Shown here: positions 33,432-41,362 of the stretch, piece after piece | Layout: each line of letters opens with the position of its first letter | Position numbering within the stretch: the stretch's first letter is position 1 | Origin: Rhodococcus sp. 105337 | Lineage (GTDB): Bacteria > Actinomycetota > Actinomycetes > Mycobacteriales > Mycobacteriaceae | Assembly (NCBI RefSeq): GCF_012844225.1 | Contig: NZ_JABAGQ010000004.1 | Coordinates: 124,001 to 188,000, forward strand | DNA: 64,000 nucleotides | Reading direction: 5' to 3' | Notes under the pieces: model-generated | Databases searched by the model: none | What the model was told of the DNA's origin: nothing | What the model saw: the letters and a program-made list of their open reading frames with translations, nothing else | Translations under genes and position numbers: made by a program

Positions 33432-34145
33432 TCAGGCGGAGGGGTCGCCGCCGAGTTGGGCGGGACCCGCCTCGACAATTCTGGACGCGACCTCGGCGAG
33501 CGCGATATTGCTGTCCTGGGACAGCTTGCGCAGCAGTTCGAAAGCGCGTACGGAATCGACGCCGAACCGCTCCATGATCATGCCTTTGGCCTGACCGATG
33601 ATGTCGCGGCTCGCCAGTGCCGACGAGAAGTTCTGGTGGTCACGTGCGGCACTCAACGCCATTGCTGCCTGTGCGGCCAGCACCTCGGTGATCGCCTCCG
33701 CGTCCGTGTCGAAAGCATTCGGCTTGAACGAGAACAGATTCAGCGCACCCATCGAGTCCTTCTCGACGTAGAGCTGGAACGACAAAGTGCTGAGCACTCC
33801 TGCCTGGACCGCTTCCCGGGAGAAACGCGGCCACCGTGTCTCGGTCCGAAGATCATCCGTCCTTACGATGAGATTCTTGTACGCAGCATCGAGGCATGGC
33901 CCCTCGCCGAGCTTCTCCTGCACGGCATCGAGTTCTTCCGGCAAAGTCGAGGTAGCGGCGTACGATTCGACCTTCCTCCTGCCGGTCACCACGAGGACGT
34001 CGGCGCAGTCGGCGTCCGGCACCAGTTCGACCGCAGCGGTGGTGACACCGCGCAACGTATCCGCGAGACTGCTGGGACGGTAGAACTCGCGTGCCAGCTT
34101 CGCCATCTGGCGACCGAGGTCCTGTGGTTCCGCCGACGCATTCAT
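33432..34145 (-). CDS. GAF-ANTAR regulator 3
   Basis: A 237-residue GAF-ANTAR protein: GAF about 25-165 (DADCADVLVVTGRRKVESYAATSTLPEELDAVQEKLGEGPCLDAAYKN), ANTAR about 178-230 (SRDIIGQAKGMIMERFGVDSVRAFELLRKLSQDSNIALAEVASRIV). ATG 34145 is preceded by AAAGGACC. First gene of the trio on its strand. The LGEGPCLDAA sequence is shared by all three, so they probably arose by local duplication and then diverged in the sensor. Directly upstream lies the recombination scar with a murE fragment. Confidence 0.85.
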   Translation of the reverse strand: MNASAEPQDLGRQMAKLAREFYRPSSLADTLRGVTTAAVELVPDADCADVLVVTGRRKVESYAATSTLPEELDAVQEKLGEGPCLDAAYKNLIVRTDDLRTETRWPRFSREAVQAGVLSTLSFQLYVEKDSMGALNLFSFKPNAFDTDAEAITEVLAAQAAMALSAARDHQNFSSALASRDIIGQAKGMIMERFGVDSVRAFELLRKLSQDSNIALAEVASRIVEAGPAQLGGDPSA

Positions 34146-34205
34146 GAGCAGGTCCTTTCTTCGGCTGGAAAAGGCACACCGTACGCCGACCGTGCGGGAG
34201 GTTGC

Positions 34206-34328
34206 CTACACATGCCGCCAGCCGCCTGCCACCGAGGTGATGTGTCCGCCTCGCGTCGTCCGACGGCACGGACGTCGACCACTGTGTCGATCCCGCGCCG
34301 GCCCCTTACCTTCGACCGTTGCCTTCAT
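34206..34328 (-). CDS. Possible 40-residue small protein
   Basis: An ORF starting MKATVEGKGPARDRHSGRRP with a plausible GGAAGG Shine-Dalgarno at the right spacing. Its first residues resemble the N-terminus of zinc alcohol dehydrogenases (MKA-x-V-x-G-x-G), but the rest is Arg/Gly-rich and not conserved in appearance. It may be debris of the same recombination that left the dehydrogenase tail at 34472. Low confidence as a functional gene. Confidence 0.2.
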   Translation of the reverse strand: MKATVEGKGPARDRHSGRRPCRRTTRGGHITSVAGGWRHV

Positions 34329-34471
34329 GAGCAGGACCTTCCATCGCGAATCAGGGGTTCCCGGGTCGGTCCCGAAGGAAACGTCCCAGTGCCGATCACG
34401 CTGTGGGAGACGACGGTGTGCATTCCGAGCGGTCCCCTTACCGCGGACGACGGGACCGGCCTCGGTGGAGG

Positions 34472-34540
34472 TCAGACGGTCAGCAGCACCCTGATCGCGC
34501 GGCGTTCGTCCATCGCTCGGTAGCCCTCCGCTGCCTCTAC
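34472..34540 (-). pseudogene. Remnant 3' end of a zinc alcohol dehydrogenase
   Basis: The reverse strand encodes AAEGYRAMDERRAIRVLLTV followed by TGA, nearly identical to the C-terminus of the intact dehydrogenase at 37158-38177 (AAEGYRAMDERRAIKVMLTP). At DNA level about 50 of the first 63 bases match. Upstream coding sequence is gone, replaced at once by the murE fragment, so this is a gene tail left by a rearrangement. Confidence 0.8.
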
Positions 34541-34553
34541 GCCGCCGGGCCCG

Positions 34554-35418
34554 GAAACAGTTTTCGCGGCCACGTACCTCCTCGACGCCGCTCTCGGGAC
34601 GCTCGGCGTCGTCACCGGCATGATCAGTGGAGTCACCGTGCGCGGTCCCGGCGGCGCCCGTCCAGCCACGCGAACGACCCCCGAAGCGGCGGTGCTCCAG
34701 CGCATCCTCGCCGAGTTCCGGGAGCAGGACGTGGGCGCGGTGCCGATGGAAGTGTCGTCTCACGCCATCGTCCAAGGCCTCGTGGACGGCGTGTGGTTCC
34801 GCACCGTTGCGTTCACCAACCTCGGACCCGATCATCTGGACTTCCACGGAACGATGGACCGCTACTTCGCCGCCAAAGCCGCCGTGTTCACCCCGGACCG
34901 CGCAAAGGCCGCCGTCGTCAATCGCGACGACGAATACGCGAGGCGATTGGCGGCGACCGCGAGGATACCGGTGTGGACCCACTCGACGAACGACACGCAT
35001 GCGGATCTGTACGCCGACGAAATACGTTGCGGTGCCGACGGAACCGACTTTTCTCTGCACACACCCGACGGGTATGCCCGAGTCCGCCTTTCCCTTCTCG
35101 GACCGCACCAGGTGGGTAACGCGTTGACCGCTCTCACGTCGCTCGCCGCCACCGGTGCCGACGTACTGGGTGCGGCGGCGGGCCTCGAGACTCTGCACGG
35201 CGTCCCCGGGCCGCCTCGACGCCGGCCAGGATTTCCTCGCCCTCGTGGACTACATGCACAACACGTCGGGCCAGAAAGAGTTGTTGCCGTTTCTGCGCTC
35301 GCTGACGGCCGGCGGGCTGTTCATCCTCGTGATCGGCGCGACCGGCGACCGGGATCCGAGCAAACGGTTCCCGCTCGGGCACACTGCCGCCGCGTACGCA
35401 GACGTCGTCGTCACCTGA
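34554..35418 (+). pseudogene. Truncated, frameshifted murE-like Mur ligase fragment
   Basis: In frame from about 34554 the sequence reads as the ATP-binding middle of a MurE ligase (LLDAALGTLGVVTG; MEVSSHAIVQGLVDGVWFRTVAFTNLGPDHLDFHGTMDRYFAAKAAVF). The N-terminal domain and P-loop (GTxGKTT) are missing. Near 35208-35210 one extra G shifts the frame; reading then continues as DAGQDFLALVDYMHN and stops at 35418 after AYADVVVT, where family members continue. Family function would be adding diaminopimelate to UDP-MurNAc-L-Ala-D-Glu. It cannot be functional as read. Adjacent to a dehydrogenase remnant. Confidence 0.85.
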
Positions 35419-35443
35419 TCCGGTGACGAGCAAGCGCCGACTG

Positions 35444-37093
35444 CTATCCGGCGTCCGGTACCGGCACTCCAGCCTGCCTGCGCGGTTGTAACTGGGTGGC
35501 GCTCGCCAGTCCGATGACGAGGAATCCCGCCGCGAAGAACAACGACCACCTGGTGGCGTCCGCGAAACCTTCCGACAGGGCCTCGGCGGTCTCGGGACCG
35601 GCCGGACCGAGACGGCCGTCGTCGCCCTGATCGCGGATGATCGGAATGGTGCTGCCTGCCGAGTCCCGGGTGCTGTCGACCAAGCCGGACTGCACCTGCG
35701 CCGGTAGAGGACTCGATTCGAGGCGGTCGGTGAGGCTGTGCGCCAAGCCGAGCGAGAGCACGGTCCCGAGGATGGCCGTGCCCAGGGCTGCGCCGAGCTG
35801 CCGGGAGGTGCTCTGAATGGCAGACCCCTCCCCCGACTCCGCTGTCGGGATATCGACCAGCACGGTTCCGGTGAGCTGGGCGGACGCGAGGCCCAAGCCC
35901 ATGCCGTAGATCGCGAGCAGCAGCGCGAGCAGGACGGAGCTCGCCGACGGGCGGAGGTACAGCGCGAAGGCGAGCACCCCGATCACTTCCAGCGTCAGAC
36001 CCAGCATGACGGTACGGGGAGCTCCGAGTTTCCCGGTGACGAAGCGCGCCGAAGCCCCGGAAGCGAACGCGCCCAGCGCCATTACTGCCAGCACATAGCC
36101 GGCGCCGAGGGTACTGAGTCCGTAGGCGTTCACGAGGAACAGCGGTAGAACCAGCAGGAGCCCGAATTCTCCGATCGCCACCGTCATCGCGGTGGTGTTT
36201 CCCCAGCTGAAGGTGCGGATCCGGAACAGGGTCAGGTCGAGGATTGCGGACCGCCGGAGGCCGGCACGATGTCGCTCCCACATCACGAACGCCCCGAGGG
36301 TGACAACTCCCACCACAGCGACAACCGGGGTCGCCGAGATCGGCGCGGTCTCCGGCCACGTCACCCCGAAGACCCTCAGATCGGCGATCGGTTTCCACCA
36401 GCCGATCTTCTGCCCCTCGATGAGGGCGAACACCAGCGCGCCGAACCCGATCGCACTCAGAATCGGCCCCAGGACATCGAGTCCGGGAACCGTGGTCTTC
36501 GACCGGGTCTCGGGCACGAACAGCACCGCTCCGATGATGACGAGGATGCCGATCGGCACATTCACGAGGAAGATCCACGGCCAGGTGAACGAGGTCGTCA
36601 GCCAACCTCCCAGCAACGGACCGACGGCTGCCATCCCCGAGATCACCGCACCCCACACGCCGAACGCGACTGCTCGGTCCCTGCCGCGGAAGGTGGCGTT
36701 GACCGTCGAAAGTGTGCAGGGAAGAACGAGGGCACCTCCGATGCCCTGAACGACGCGGGCAGAGATCAACGTGGTGGAACTGTCCGACGCCGCTGCGGCC
36801 AGGCTTCCGCAGATGAACACGAGCACCCCGATGATGAACAGCATTCGGCGACCGGCTCGGTCGCCGAGCCTTCCCGTCGTGAGCAACAATGCCGCGAACA
36901 CGACCGAATAGATGCTGTTGATCCACTGCGCGTCGGTCAGATCCAGGTTCAGGTCGTCGATGATGACCGGGAGGGAGACGTTGACAATCGTGCCGTCGAC
37001 GACGATCAACGACAGTCCCAGGGCCAGGACGCCGAGTCCGATCCACTTCCGGCGGCCCACGTCGACTTCAGGATCAGGGGTTTCCATCGTCAT
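35444..37093 (-). CDS. MFS multidrug exporter (DHA2/QacA-EmrB type)
   Basis: A 549-residue 14-helix major facilitator. Helix 1 carries LIVVDGTIVNVSLPVI (the D-T-x-V-N-V-A-L-P type motif of DHA2 exporters), the 2-3 loop has GRLGDRAGRRM, and helix 5 has AVGPLLGGWL. A 55-residue extracytoplasmic stretch (DRLESSPLPAQVQSGLVDSTRD...) precedes the last helix. ATG 37093 follows AGGAAG; M3 at 37087 is a possible start. It forms a same-strand pair with the dehydrogenase (64-bp gap). Drug or metabolite exported is not predictable. Confidence 0.88.
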   Translation of the reverse strand: MTMETPDPEVDVGRRKWIGLGVLALGLSLIVVDGTIVNVSLPVIIDDLNLDLTDAQWINSIYSVVFAALLLTTGRLGDRAGRRMLFIIGVLVFICGSLAAAASDSSTTLISARVVQGIGGALVLPCTLSTVNATFRGRDRAVAFGVWGAVISGMAAVGPLLGGWLTTSFTWPWIFLVNVPIGILVIIGAVLFVPETRSKTTVPGLDVLGPILSAIGFGALVFALIEGQKIGWWKPIADLRVFGVTWPETAPISATPVVAVVGVVTLGAFVMWERHRAGLRRSAILDLTLFRIRTFSWGNTTAMTVAIGEFGLLLVLPLFLVNAYGLSTLGAGYVLAVMALGAFASGASARFVTGKLGAPRTVMLGLTLEVIGVLAFALYLRPSASSVLLALLLAIYGMGLGLASAQLTGTVLVDIPTAESGEGSAIQSTSRQLGAALGTAILGTVLSLGLAHSLTDRLESSPLPAQVQSGLVDSTRDSAGSTIPIIRDQGDDGRLGPAGPETAEALSEGFADATRWSLFFAAGFLVIGLASATQLQPRRQAGVPVPDAG

Positions 37094-37157
37094 CGGAGGC
37101 TTCCTTTCCCGGCTGCGGAGTTCGTCGCCCTGGACAGCACCGCACCATCGACGGAAC

Positions 37158-38177
37158 TCAGGGAGTGAGCATCACCTTGATCGCTCGACGTTCATCCATT
37201 GCGCGGTAGCCCTCGGCTGCCTCGTCGAGAGGCAGAGTCAGATCGAATACGGCTCCTGGGTCGATGGCGCGGTTCCAGATCAGGTCGATCAACTCCGGCA
37301 GGAAGCGCCGTACCGGGGCGGGCCCGCCGTGCAGATGCACCTCGGCGAAGAACAGTTCTCCGCCGGGCAGCGATACGTCATGGGACACACCGACATACCC
37401 GACGTGCCCACCCGGCCGTGTCGAGCGGATCGCCTGCATCATCGACTCCTGGGTGCCGACGGCCTCGATCACCGAGTGCGCTCCCAGTCCGGAAGTGAGG
37501 TCCTTGATTCTCCCGACGCCCTCGTCCCCGCGCTCCTCGACGATGTCGGTGGCTCCGAACTCGCGCGCCAGCTCTTGACGATCGGCGTGGCGGCTCATGG
37601 CGATGATCCGTTCGGCGCCGAGCTGTTTCGCTGCCATGACCCCCAGTAGCCCCACTGCACCGTCACCGACGACTGCGACGGTCTTACCGGGGCCTGCCTC
37701 CGCAGCAACCGCGGCGAACCACCCGGTTCCGAGTACATCCGACGCTGCCAGGAGCGAGGGGATGAGATCCGGGTCGGGTGGGCCGGGCGTCCGGACGAGT
37801 GTGCCGTCGGCCAACGGGACGCGCGCGTACTCGGCCTGGGTGCCTATGGCACCCATCGGTACGGCGTGCACGCACCGGGACTGATAACCGGCGCGGCAGA
37901 TCTCACAGGTGTTGTCGGATGCGAAGAACGAACCGACCACGAAGTCCCCGACCGCGACGTCGGCAACCGCATCGCCTATCCGGGTGACCGTTCCGACGTA
38001 CTCGTGACCCATCGGCATGTGGTCGACAGGGTCTGCGCCGCGGTAGGGCCACAGATCGGAACCACAAATGCAGGTGGCGGCCAATCGGATGACGGCGTCG
38101 GTCGGCTCGAGTATCTCCGGATCCGGACGGTCCGCGATCCGCACCTCGCCGGGCCCGTCGAGAATGACTCCACGCAT
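37158..38177 (-). CDS. Zinc-dependent alcohol dehydrogenase
   Basis: A 339-residue MDR-superfamily dehydrogenase. Catalytic zinc ligands appear in ICGSDLWPYRG (Cys38-like) and MGHEYVG (His-Glu). The structural-zinc lobe here reads CEICRAGYQSRC, retaining three cysteines where four are usual. The NAD(P) fold has VGDGAVGLLGVMAAKQLGAERII. It oxidises or reduces alcohols or aldehydes; the best relatives are Zn-dependent dehydrogenases of uncharacterised substrate. ATG 38177 has GAAGGAG. It is transcribed with the MFS pump at 35444 (64-bp gap). A second, shorter 3' copy lies at 34472. Confidence 0.88.
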   Translation of the reverse strand: MRGVILDGPGEVRIADRPDPEILEPTDAVIRLAATCICGSDLWPYRGADPVDHMPMGHEYVGTVTRIGDAVADVAVGDFVVGSFFASDNTCEICRAGYQSRCVHAVPMGAIGTQAEYARVPLADGTLVRTPGPPDPDLIPSLLAASDVLGTGWFAAVAAEAGPGKTVAVVGDGAVGLLGVMAAKQLGAERIIAMSRHADRQELAREFGATDIVEERGDEGVGRIKDLTSGLGAHSVIEAVGTQESMMQAIRSTRPGGHVGYVGVSHDVSLPGGELFFAEVHLHGGPAPVRRFLPELIDLIWNRAIDPGAVFDLTLPLDEAAEGYRAMDERRAIKVMLTP

Positions 38178-38494
38178 GAGATCTCCTTCGTCTGCCGACA
38201 CGGATTCCGGTTCACCCGTTTCGGGTTCGGGGTTCCGCTCGCGTCCGAAAGGTCAACTTCGGCGATCAACGACGCGAACGTGCACTCCGTTCGGGTGCTG
38301 CTCACGCAGCCCGCGGCGTTCCCGCTACCGATCACGGCTGCACTGCTCTCCAGGTCACAGTACGGGCAATTGCCGTTCGGAAAGTGCATCCCCGACGATG
38401 CCGCCTGATCTGATGGACAGCACGACATCGGGCGATGACGGCCGCCCTCGCCGTCCGGGACATACGTGGGAGGGCTCGGCCGAAGGAGGACGTC
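38178..38494. other. Gene-poor divergent region
   Basis: This 317-base stretch separates the dehydrogenase (minus) from the cupin gene (plus). It contains a minus-strand ORF from ATG 38389 (MHFPNGNCPYCDLES...) with a CPYC motif, but that ORF lacks a Shine-Dalgarno and runs into the dehydrogenase gene in another frame, so I do not call it. Presumably promoters of both genes lie here. I see no strong hairpin or repeat. Confidence 0.5.
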
Positions 38495-38908
38495 ATGCAG
38501 ATCGTGCGCAGCTCGCTCGATACCGGGATAGGCCCGGAGGACTGGTTCAGCGGTGATGTCTACATAGACCCGGTGGCGGCAGCGCCGCCGCCGTCGCGAG
38601 TGTCGGCCGCTCTCGTCCACTTCATGCCCGGCGCCCGCACGCACTGGCATCTGCATCCCCTCGGCCAGACCGTCTTCGTCACGGACGGGGTCGGGTTGTG
38701 CCAGCGCCGGGGTGGCCCGGTCGAGGTGATCCGGCCCGGGGATCGCGTGTGGTTCGAAGCCGACGAGGAGCACTGGCACGGCGCCGCGCCCACCCGCCTG
38801 ATGATTCACCTCGCCATCAACGAAACGGACGACGAGCACGATACGGTCCACTGGCTCGAACCTGTCACCGACGAGGAATACAACCGGGTGCCCGAAGGCG
38901 AACTCTGA
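38495..38908 (+). CDS. Cupin-domain protein
   Basis: A 137-residue single-domain cupin. Motif 1 (GARTHWHLHPLGQTVFVTDGVGLCQRRGG) supplies the metal-binding His-x-His and motif 2 (GDRVWFEADEEHWHGAAPTRLMIHLAINE) the last His. The arrangement matches the small cupins that include Mn-dependent hydroxynitrile lyases and carboxymuconolactone-like enzymes; the activity cannot be fixed. ATG 38495 has GAAGGAGG seven bases upstream, so in-frame codons from 38435 are not used. It is followed 49 bases later by the SatD-like regulator, which has its own promoter. Confidence 0.8.
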   Translation: MQIVRSSLDTGIGPEDWFSGDVYIDPVAAAPPPSRVSAALVHFMPGARTHWHLHPLGQTVFVTDGVGLCQRRGGPVEVIRPGDRVWFEADEEHWHGAAPTRLMIHLAINETDDEHDTVHWLEPVTDEEYNRVPEGEL

Positions 38909-38920
38909 ACAAGCCTCAAT

Positions 38921-38951
38921 CCTTGACTTTGATCAAACAAGGTTTCACACT
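38921..38951 (+). promoter_or_regulatory. Promoter and overlapping dyad of the SatD-like gene
   Basis: -35 TTGACT (38923-38928), 17-bp spacer, -10 CACACT (38946-38951), then six bases to the ATG at 38958, giving a leaderless mRNA. The spacer begins with the palindrome TTTGATCAAA (38928-38937), flanked by CCTTG (38921-38925) and CAAGG (38938-38942), a likely binding site for an autoregulator. Confidence 0.6.
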
Positions 38952-38957
38952 TGACCG

Positions 38958-39539
38958 ATGTTCGTCTTGACGGTCGATCAACGAGGCAGTCGCCGCGACA
39001 TCGACCGCGTCTCGGGACTCCTCGCCGACCTGCGTGACCCACGATTGGTCCGTCCGTTCGACCGCACAGCCGGCGACGAAGTTCAGGCCGTCGCCGACGA
39101 TCCCGGTGTGGTGGTCGACCTCGTGCTGGAACTGCTCCGGCGAGAGCGCTGGAGCATCGGAATCGGGATCGGCCCCGTCGAGACTCCCCTGCCGAAACAG
39201 ACCCGCGCCGGTCGCGGACCGGCATTCGAACTCGCCCGACGTGCCGTCGAACGCGCCAAGAGTTCCATCGGGCAGGTCGCCGTGGAGGGCGACGACGCCG
39301 AGGCCGCAGCAGATGCCGACGCCGCCTTGACCTTGCTCGCGACCCTCGTCCTCCGGCGCTCCCCCCAGGGACACGAAGCCGTGGCACTCGCTCGCACCGG
39401 ATCGACGCAGGCCCGGATCGCCGACGAACTCGGCATCAGCAAGCAAGCCGTGTCCCAACGCCTGGCCGCGGCCGGGTGGCAAGCCGAGATCGCAGGATGC
39501 GCGCTCGCTCACCGACTGCTGGAAAGGGCCGATCGTTGA
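38958..39539 (+). CDS. SatD-like HTH regulator
   Basis: A 193-residue protein whose first 130 residues follow the SatD pattern (FVLTVDQRGSRRDIDRVSGLLADL; AGDEVQAVADDPGVVVDLVLELLRRERWSIGIGIGPVETPL) and whose C-terminal part is an HTH (STQARIADELGISKQAVSQRLAAAGW). The promoter has a palindrome overlapping the -35, which suggests autoregulation. It overlaps the next membrane-protein gene by four bases (TTGA), so the two are coupled. SatD-type proteins are not well understood; DNA binding is inferred from the HTH. Confidence 0.7.
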   Translation: MFVLTVDQRGSRRDIDRVSGLLADLRDPRLVRPFDRTAGDEVQAVADDPGVVVDLVLELLRRERWSIGIGIGPVETPLPKQTRAGRGPAFELARRAVERAKSSIGQVAVEGDDAEAAADADAALTLLATLVLRRSPQGHEAVALARTGSTQARIADELGISKQAVSQRLAAAGWQAEIAGCALAHRLLERADR

Positions 39540-40051
39540 CTGTCGTCTCGCTGGTGTGCCTCGCCGTTGCCGCCCTCGCGCCCGCGCTCTCTCTCCGTCC
39601 TACGCTCCCGGCGTGGCTCGGCGCGGCAGTGACGACCACGGCGCTCGGCGGTGCAGCCCTGGCGGCCACCGCCACCGCGCCCGTGCACGGCCTCGCGCTG
39701 GCAGTGACACTCGCGCTCACCACCCTGGCCGCCGTCACCGGCGGCGGACCGGCCGTACTCGTCGCCTTCCGTGTTGCCCGACGCCAACCGGATGCCGGAC
39801 CCGATCCCGCTCCCCCGCCCGGGCCGCTGCGGGGCGGACGGGTCATCGGCGTGCTCGAGCGCGGCGCCGTCGCGGTGTCGATCCTTGCCGGGTGGCCCGA
39901 AGGCATCGCGATCATCATGGCCGTCAAGGGTCTCGCGCGGTACCCGGAGCTACGCGAGCCGAACGCCTCGGAGCAGTTCATCATCGGCACGGCCACCAGT
40001 GTGCTGTGGGCGTGTGCCGCGTGCGGCGTCGGTACCGCGCTCATCACCTGA
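39536..40051 (+). CDS. Integral membrane protein coupled to SatD-like gene
   Basis: A 171-residue protein with about five hydrophobic segments (LTVVSLVCLAVAALAPALSL; AVTTTALGGAALAATA; LALAVTLALTTLAAVTGG; GVLERGAVAVSILAG; ATSVLWACAACGVGTALIT). The central loop GVLERGAVAVSILAGWPEGIAIIMAVKGLARYPEL is the most conserved-looking part and sits near the cytoplasmic side. The TTG at 39536 overlaps the regulator stop (TTGA), typical of translational coupling; an ATG at 39476 would lie inside the upstream gene. No family name recognised. Confidence 0.65.
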   Translation: MTVVSLVCLAVAALAPALSLRPTLPAWLGAAVTTTALGGAALAATATAPVHGLALAVTLALTTLAAVTGGGPAVLVAFRVARRQPDAGPDPAPPPGPLRGGRVIGVLERGAVAVSILAGWPEGIAIIMAVKGLARYPELREPNASEQFIIGTATSVLWACAACGVGTALIT

Positions 40052-40130
40052 TCCGCGCTCACCCGGATCCAGGGCCTCCGCATCGGGCTGGCATACTCGC
40101 TCGGACAACCGAATATGCCATCGAACTGCA

Positions 40131-40305
40131 GCGGGAGAGTTCCGCACACGTGCGGGCGCCGAAGGAGCAACCTCCCCGGGAATCTCTCAGGCCCCCAGAC
40201 CGCCGCCGGCGAGGCTCCTCTGGAAAGCAACCCCGCGGGGTTCACCGAAGGTGTAAGTGGGTCCACGGATCCGCGAAAGCTCTCAGGTCACATGACAGAG
40301 CGGGG
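40131..40305 (+). promoter_or_regulatory. Tandem glycine riboswitch
   Basis: Recognisable elements of Rfam glycine riboswitch RF00504: GCGGGAGAGTTCCG at the start, GCGCCGAAGGAGCAA, AATCTCTCAGGCCCC, and CTCCTCTGGAAAGC closing aptamer 1 (to about 40228). Then CACCGAAGGTGTAAGTG, GCTCTCAGGTCAC and GACAGAGCGGG complete aptamer 2. Glycine binding should turn on expression of the EamA transporter whose GTG lies 48 bases downstream. A small hairpin (40321-40335) lies between the riboswitch and the Shine-Dalgarno GGAGGA (40342-40347). Confidence 0.9.
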
Positions 40306-40353
40306 AACCGACCACCCGCCGGTGCGCGATGCACCCTGTCCGGAGGAAGTTCC

Positions 40354-41328
40354 GTGGCTCCGTCTGTCGACGCACCCTCACGCGTGCCTGTCGTTCCGCT
40401 TCTCATCGATAACCGCCCGGCCGATCAGTCGGCACATACCCGCCGAAGGCGGCTGGGTATCGCAGCGATCGTGGTCTCCGCAACGGCGATGGGCACCGCC
40501 GGGTTGTTCGGCCGCATGGCCACCCCTCCCGGCGCCGTACTCGGCGAAGCCCTCACCTTCGGCCGGATGCTCGTCGGCGGGCTGGGGATGCTGGTGATGC
40601 TGGCACTGTCGCGACGTCTCGGGAAACTGCGACGAGCCCGGCTGTCGTGGTCGGTGGTGCTCGGCGGCGTGTTCCTCGCCCTGTCCCTTGCCACCTATCT
40701 CTCCGCGACCGTGCTCACCGACCTGTCGCGCGCGGTGGTCCTGCACTATCTCGGCCCGGTTCTCGCGACCGTGTTCGCGAGGATGTTCCTCGGAGAGACG
40801 ATCACTCGCCGAGATGCGGTGTCCCTTGTCGCCGCGTTCACCGGGATGCTCCTGGCCGCGGGTCTGATCGGCGGCGCGCCCGCCCCGAGTTCGGACGAGC
40901 AAGTGCTGGGTACCGTGCTCGGTGTCGTGTCGGGAGTGTTCTACGGCGCCGCGCTGCTCTGCTACCGCTATCGCTCGGATATGCCCGCAGACGTACGCAG
41001 TTTCTGGACCTTCGCATTCGGGGCGGCAGCGACCGGGCTCGTCGTGGTGGTCACCCGGCCCGATCTTTCCGGAATGACCCCGGGCAACTGGGTATGGGCT
41101 ATCGGGTTCTTCGTCGTCTGCGGGTTGTTCGCCCTGGGCCTGCTCGTCGTCGCCGGCTCGTATCTGCGTGCGGCCGAACTCGCCGGACTGTCGTACCTGG
41201 AAGTCGTGGTCGCTCTGCTGCTCGGTGTGGCGGTGTTCGGCGAATCCGTGTCGCTCCTCGCGGGCGTGGGCGCCAGTCTCGTCATCGTGGCGATGGCACT
41301 TCCGCTCACATCTCCTCGCCGCCGGTGA
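40354..41328 (+). CDS. EamA/DMT family transporter, glycine-riboswitch controlled
   Basis: A 324-residue drug/metabolite transporter with ten predicted helices in two EamA repeats (about 35-165 and 185-318). The first has the V-L-H-Y-L-G-P-V-L segment at the end of helix 4, and the second has LSYLEVVVALLLGVAVFGES. The DMT superfamily includes amino-acid exporters. GTG 40354 has GGAGGA six bases upstream and lies immediately below a tandem glycine riboswitch, so the likely cargo is glycine or a glycine-derived amino acid, exported when glycine is in excess. The cargo is inference from regulation. Confidence 0.85.
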   Translation: MAPSVDAPSRVPVVPLLIDNRPADQSAHTRRRRLGIAAIVVSATAMGTAGLFGRMATPPGAVLGEALTFGRMLVGGLGMLVMLALSRRLGKLRRARLSWSVVLGGVFLALSLATYLSATVLTDLSRAVVLHYLGPVLATVFARMFLGETITRRDAVSLVAAFTGMLLAAGLIGGAPAPSSDEQVLGTVLGVVSGVFYGAALLCYRYRSDMPADVRSFWTFAFGAAATGLVVVVTRPDLSGMTPGNWVWAIGFFVVCGLFALGLLVVAGSYLRAAELAGLSYLEVVVALLLGVAVFGESVSLLAGVGASLVIVAMALPLTSPRRR

Positions 41329-41341
41329 CGTGCGTGCGCAC

Positions 41342-41358
41342 GCCCCGGCGGCCGGGGC
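41342..41358. terminator. GC-rich hairpin between convergent genes
   Basis: GCCCCGGC and GCCGGGGC (41342-41349 / 41351-41358) form a perfect stem around a minimal loop, in the 34-base gap between the EamA gene and the SPFH gene. It can act as a terminator in either direction. Confidence 0.55.
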
Positions 41359-41362
41359 AGGA

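Noticed and set aside
38178-38389. A minus-strand ORF from ATG 38389 with a CPYC motif
   Set aside because: No Shine-Dalgarno, it runs through the start of the intact alcohol dehydrogenase in another frame, and its C-terminal part looks random.
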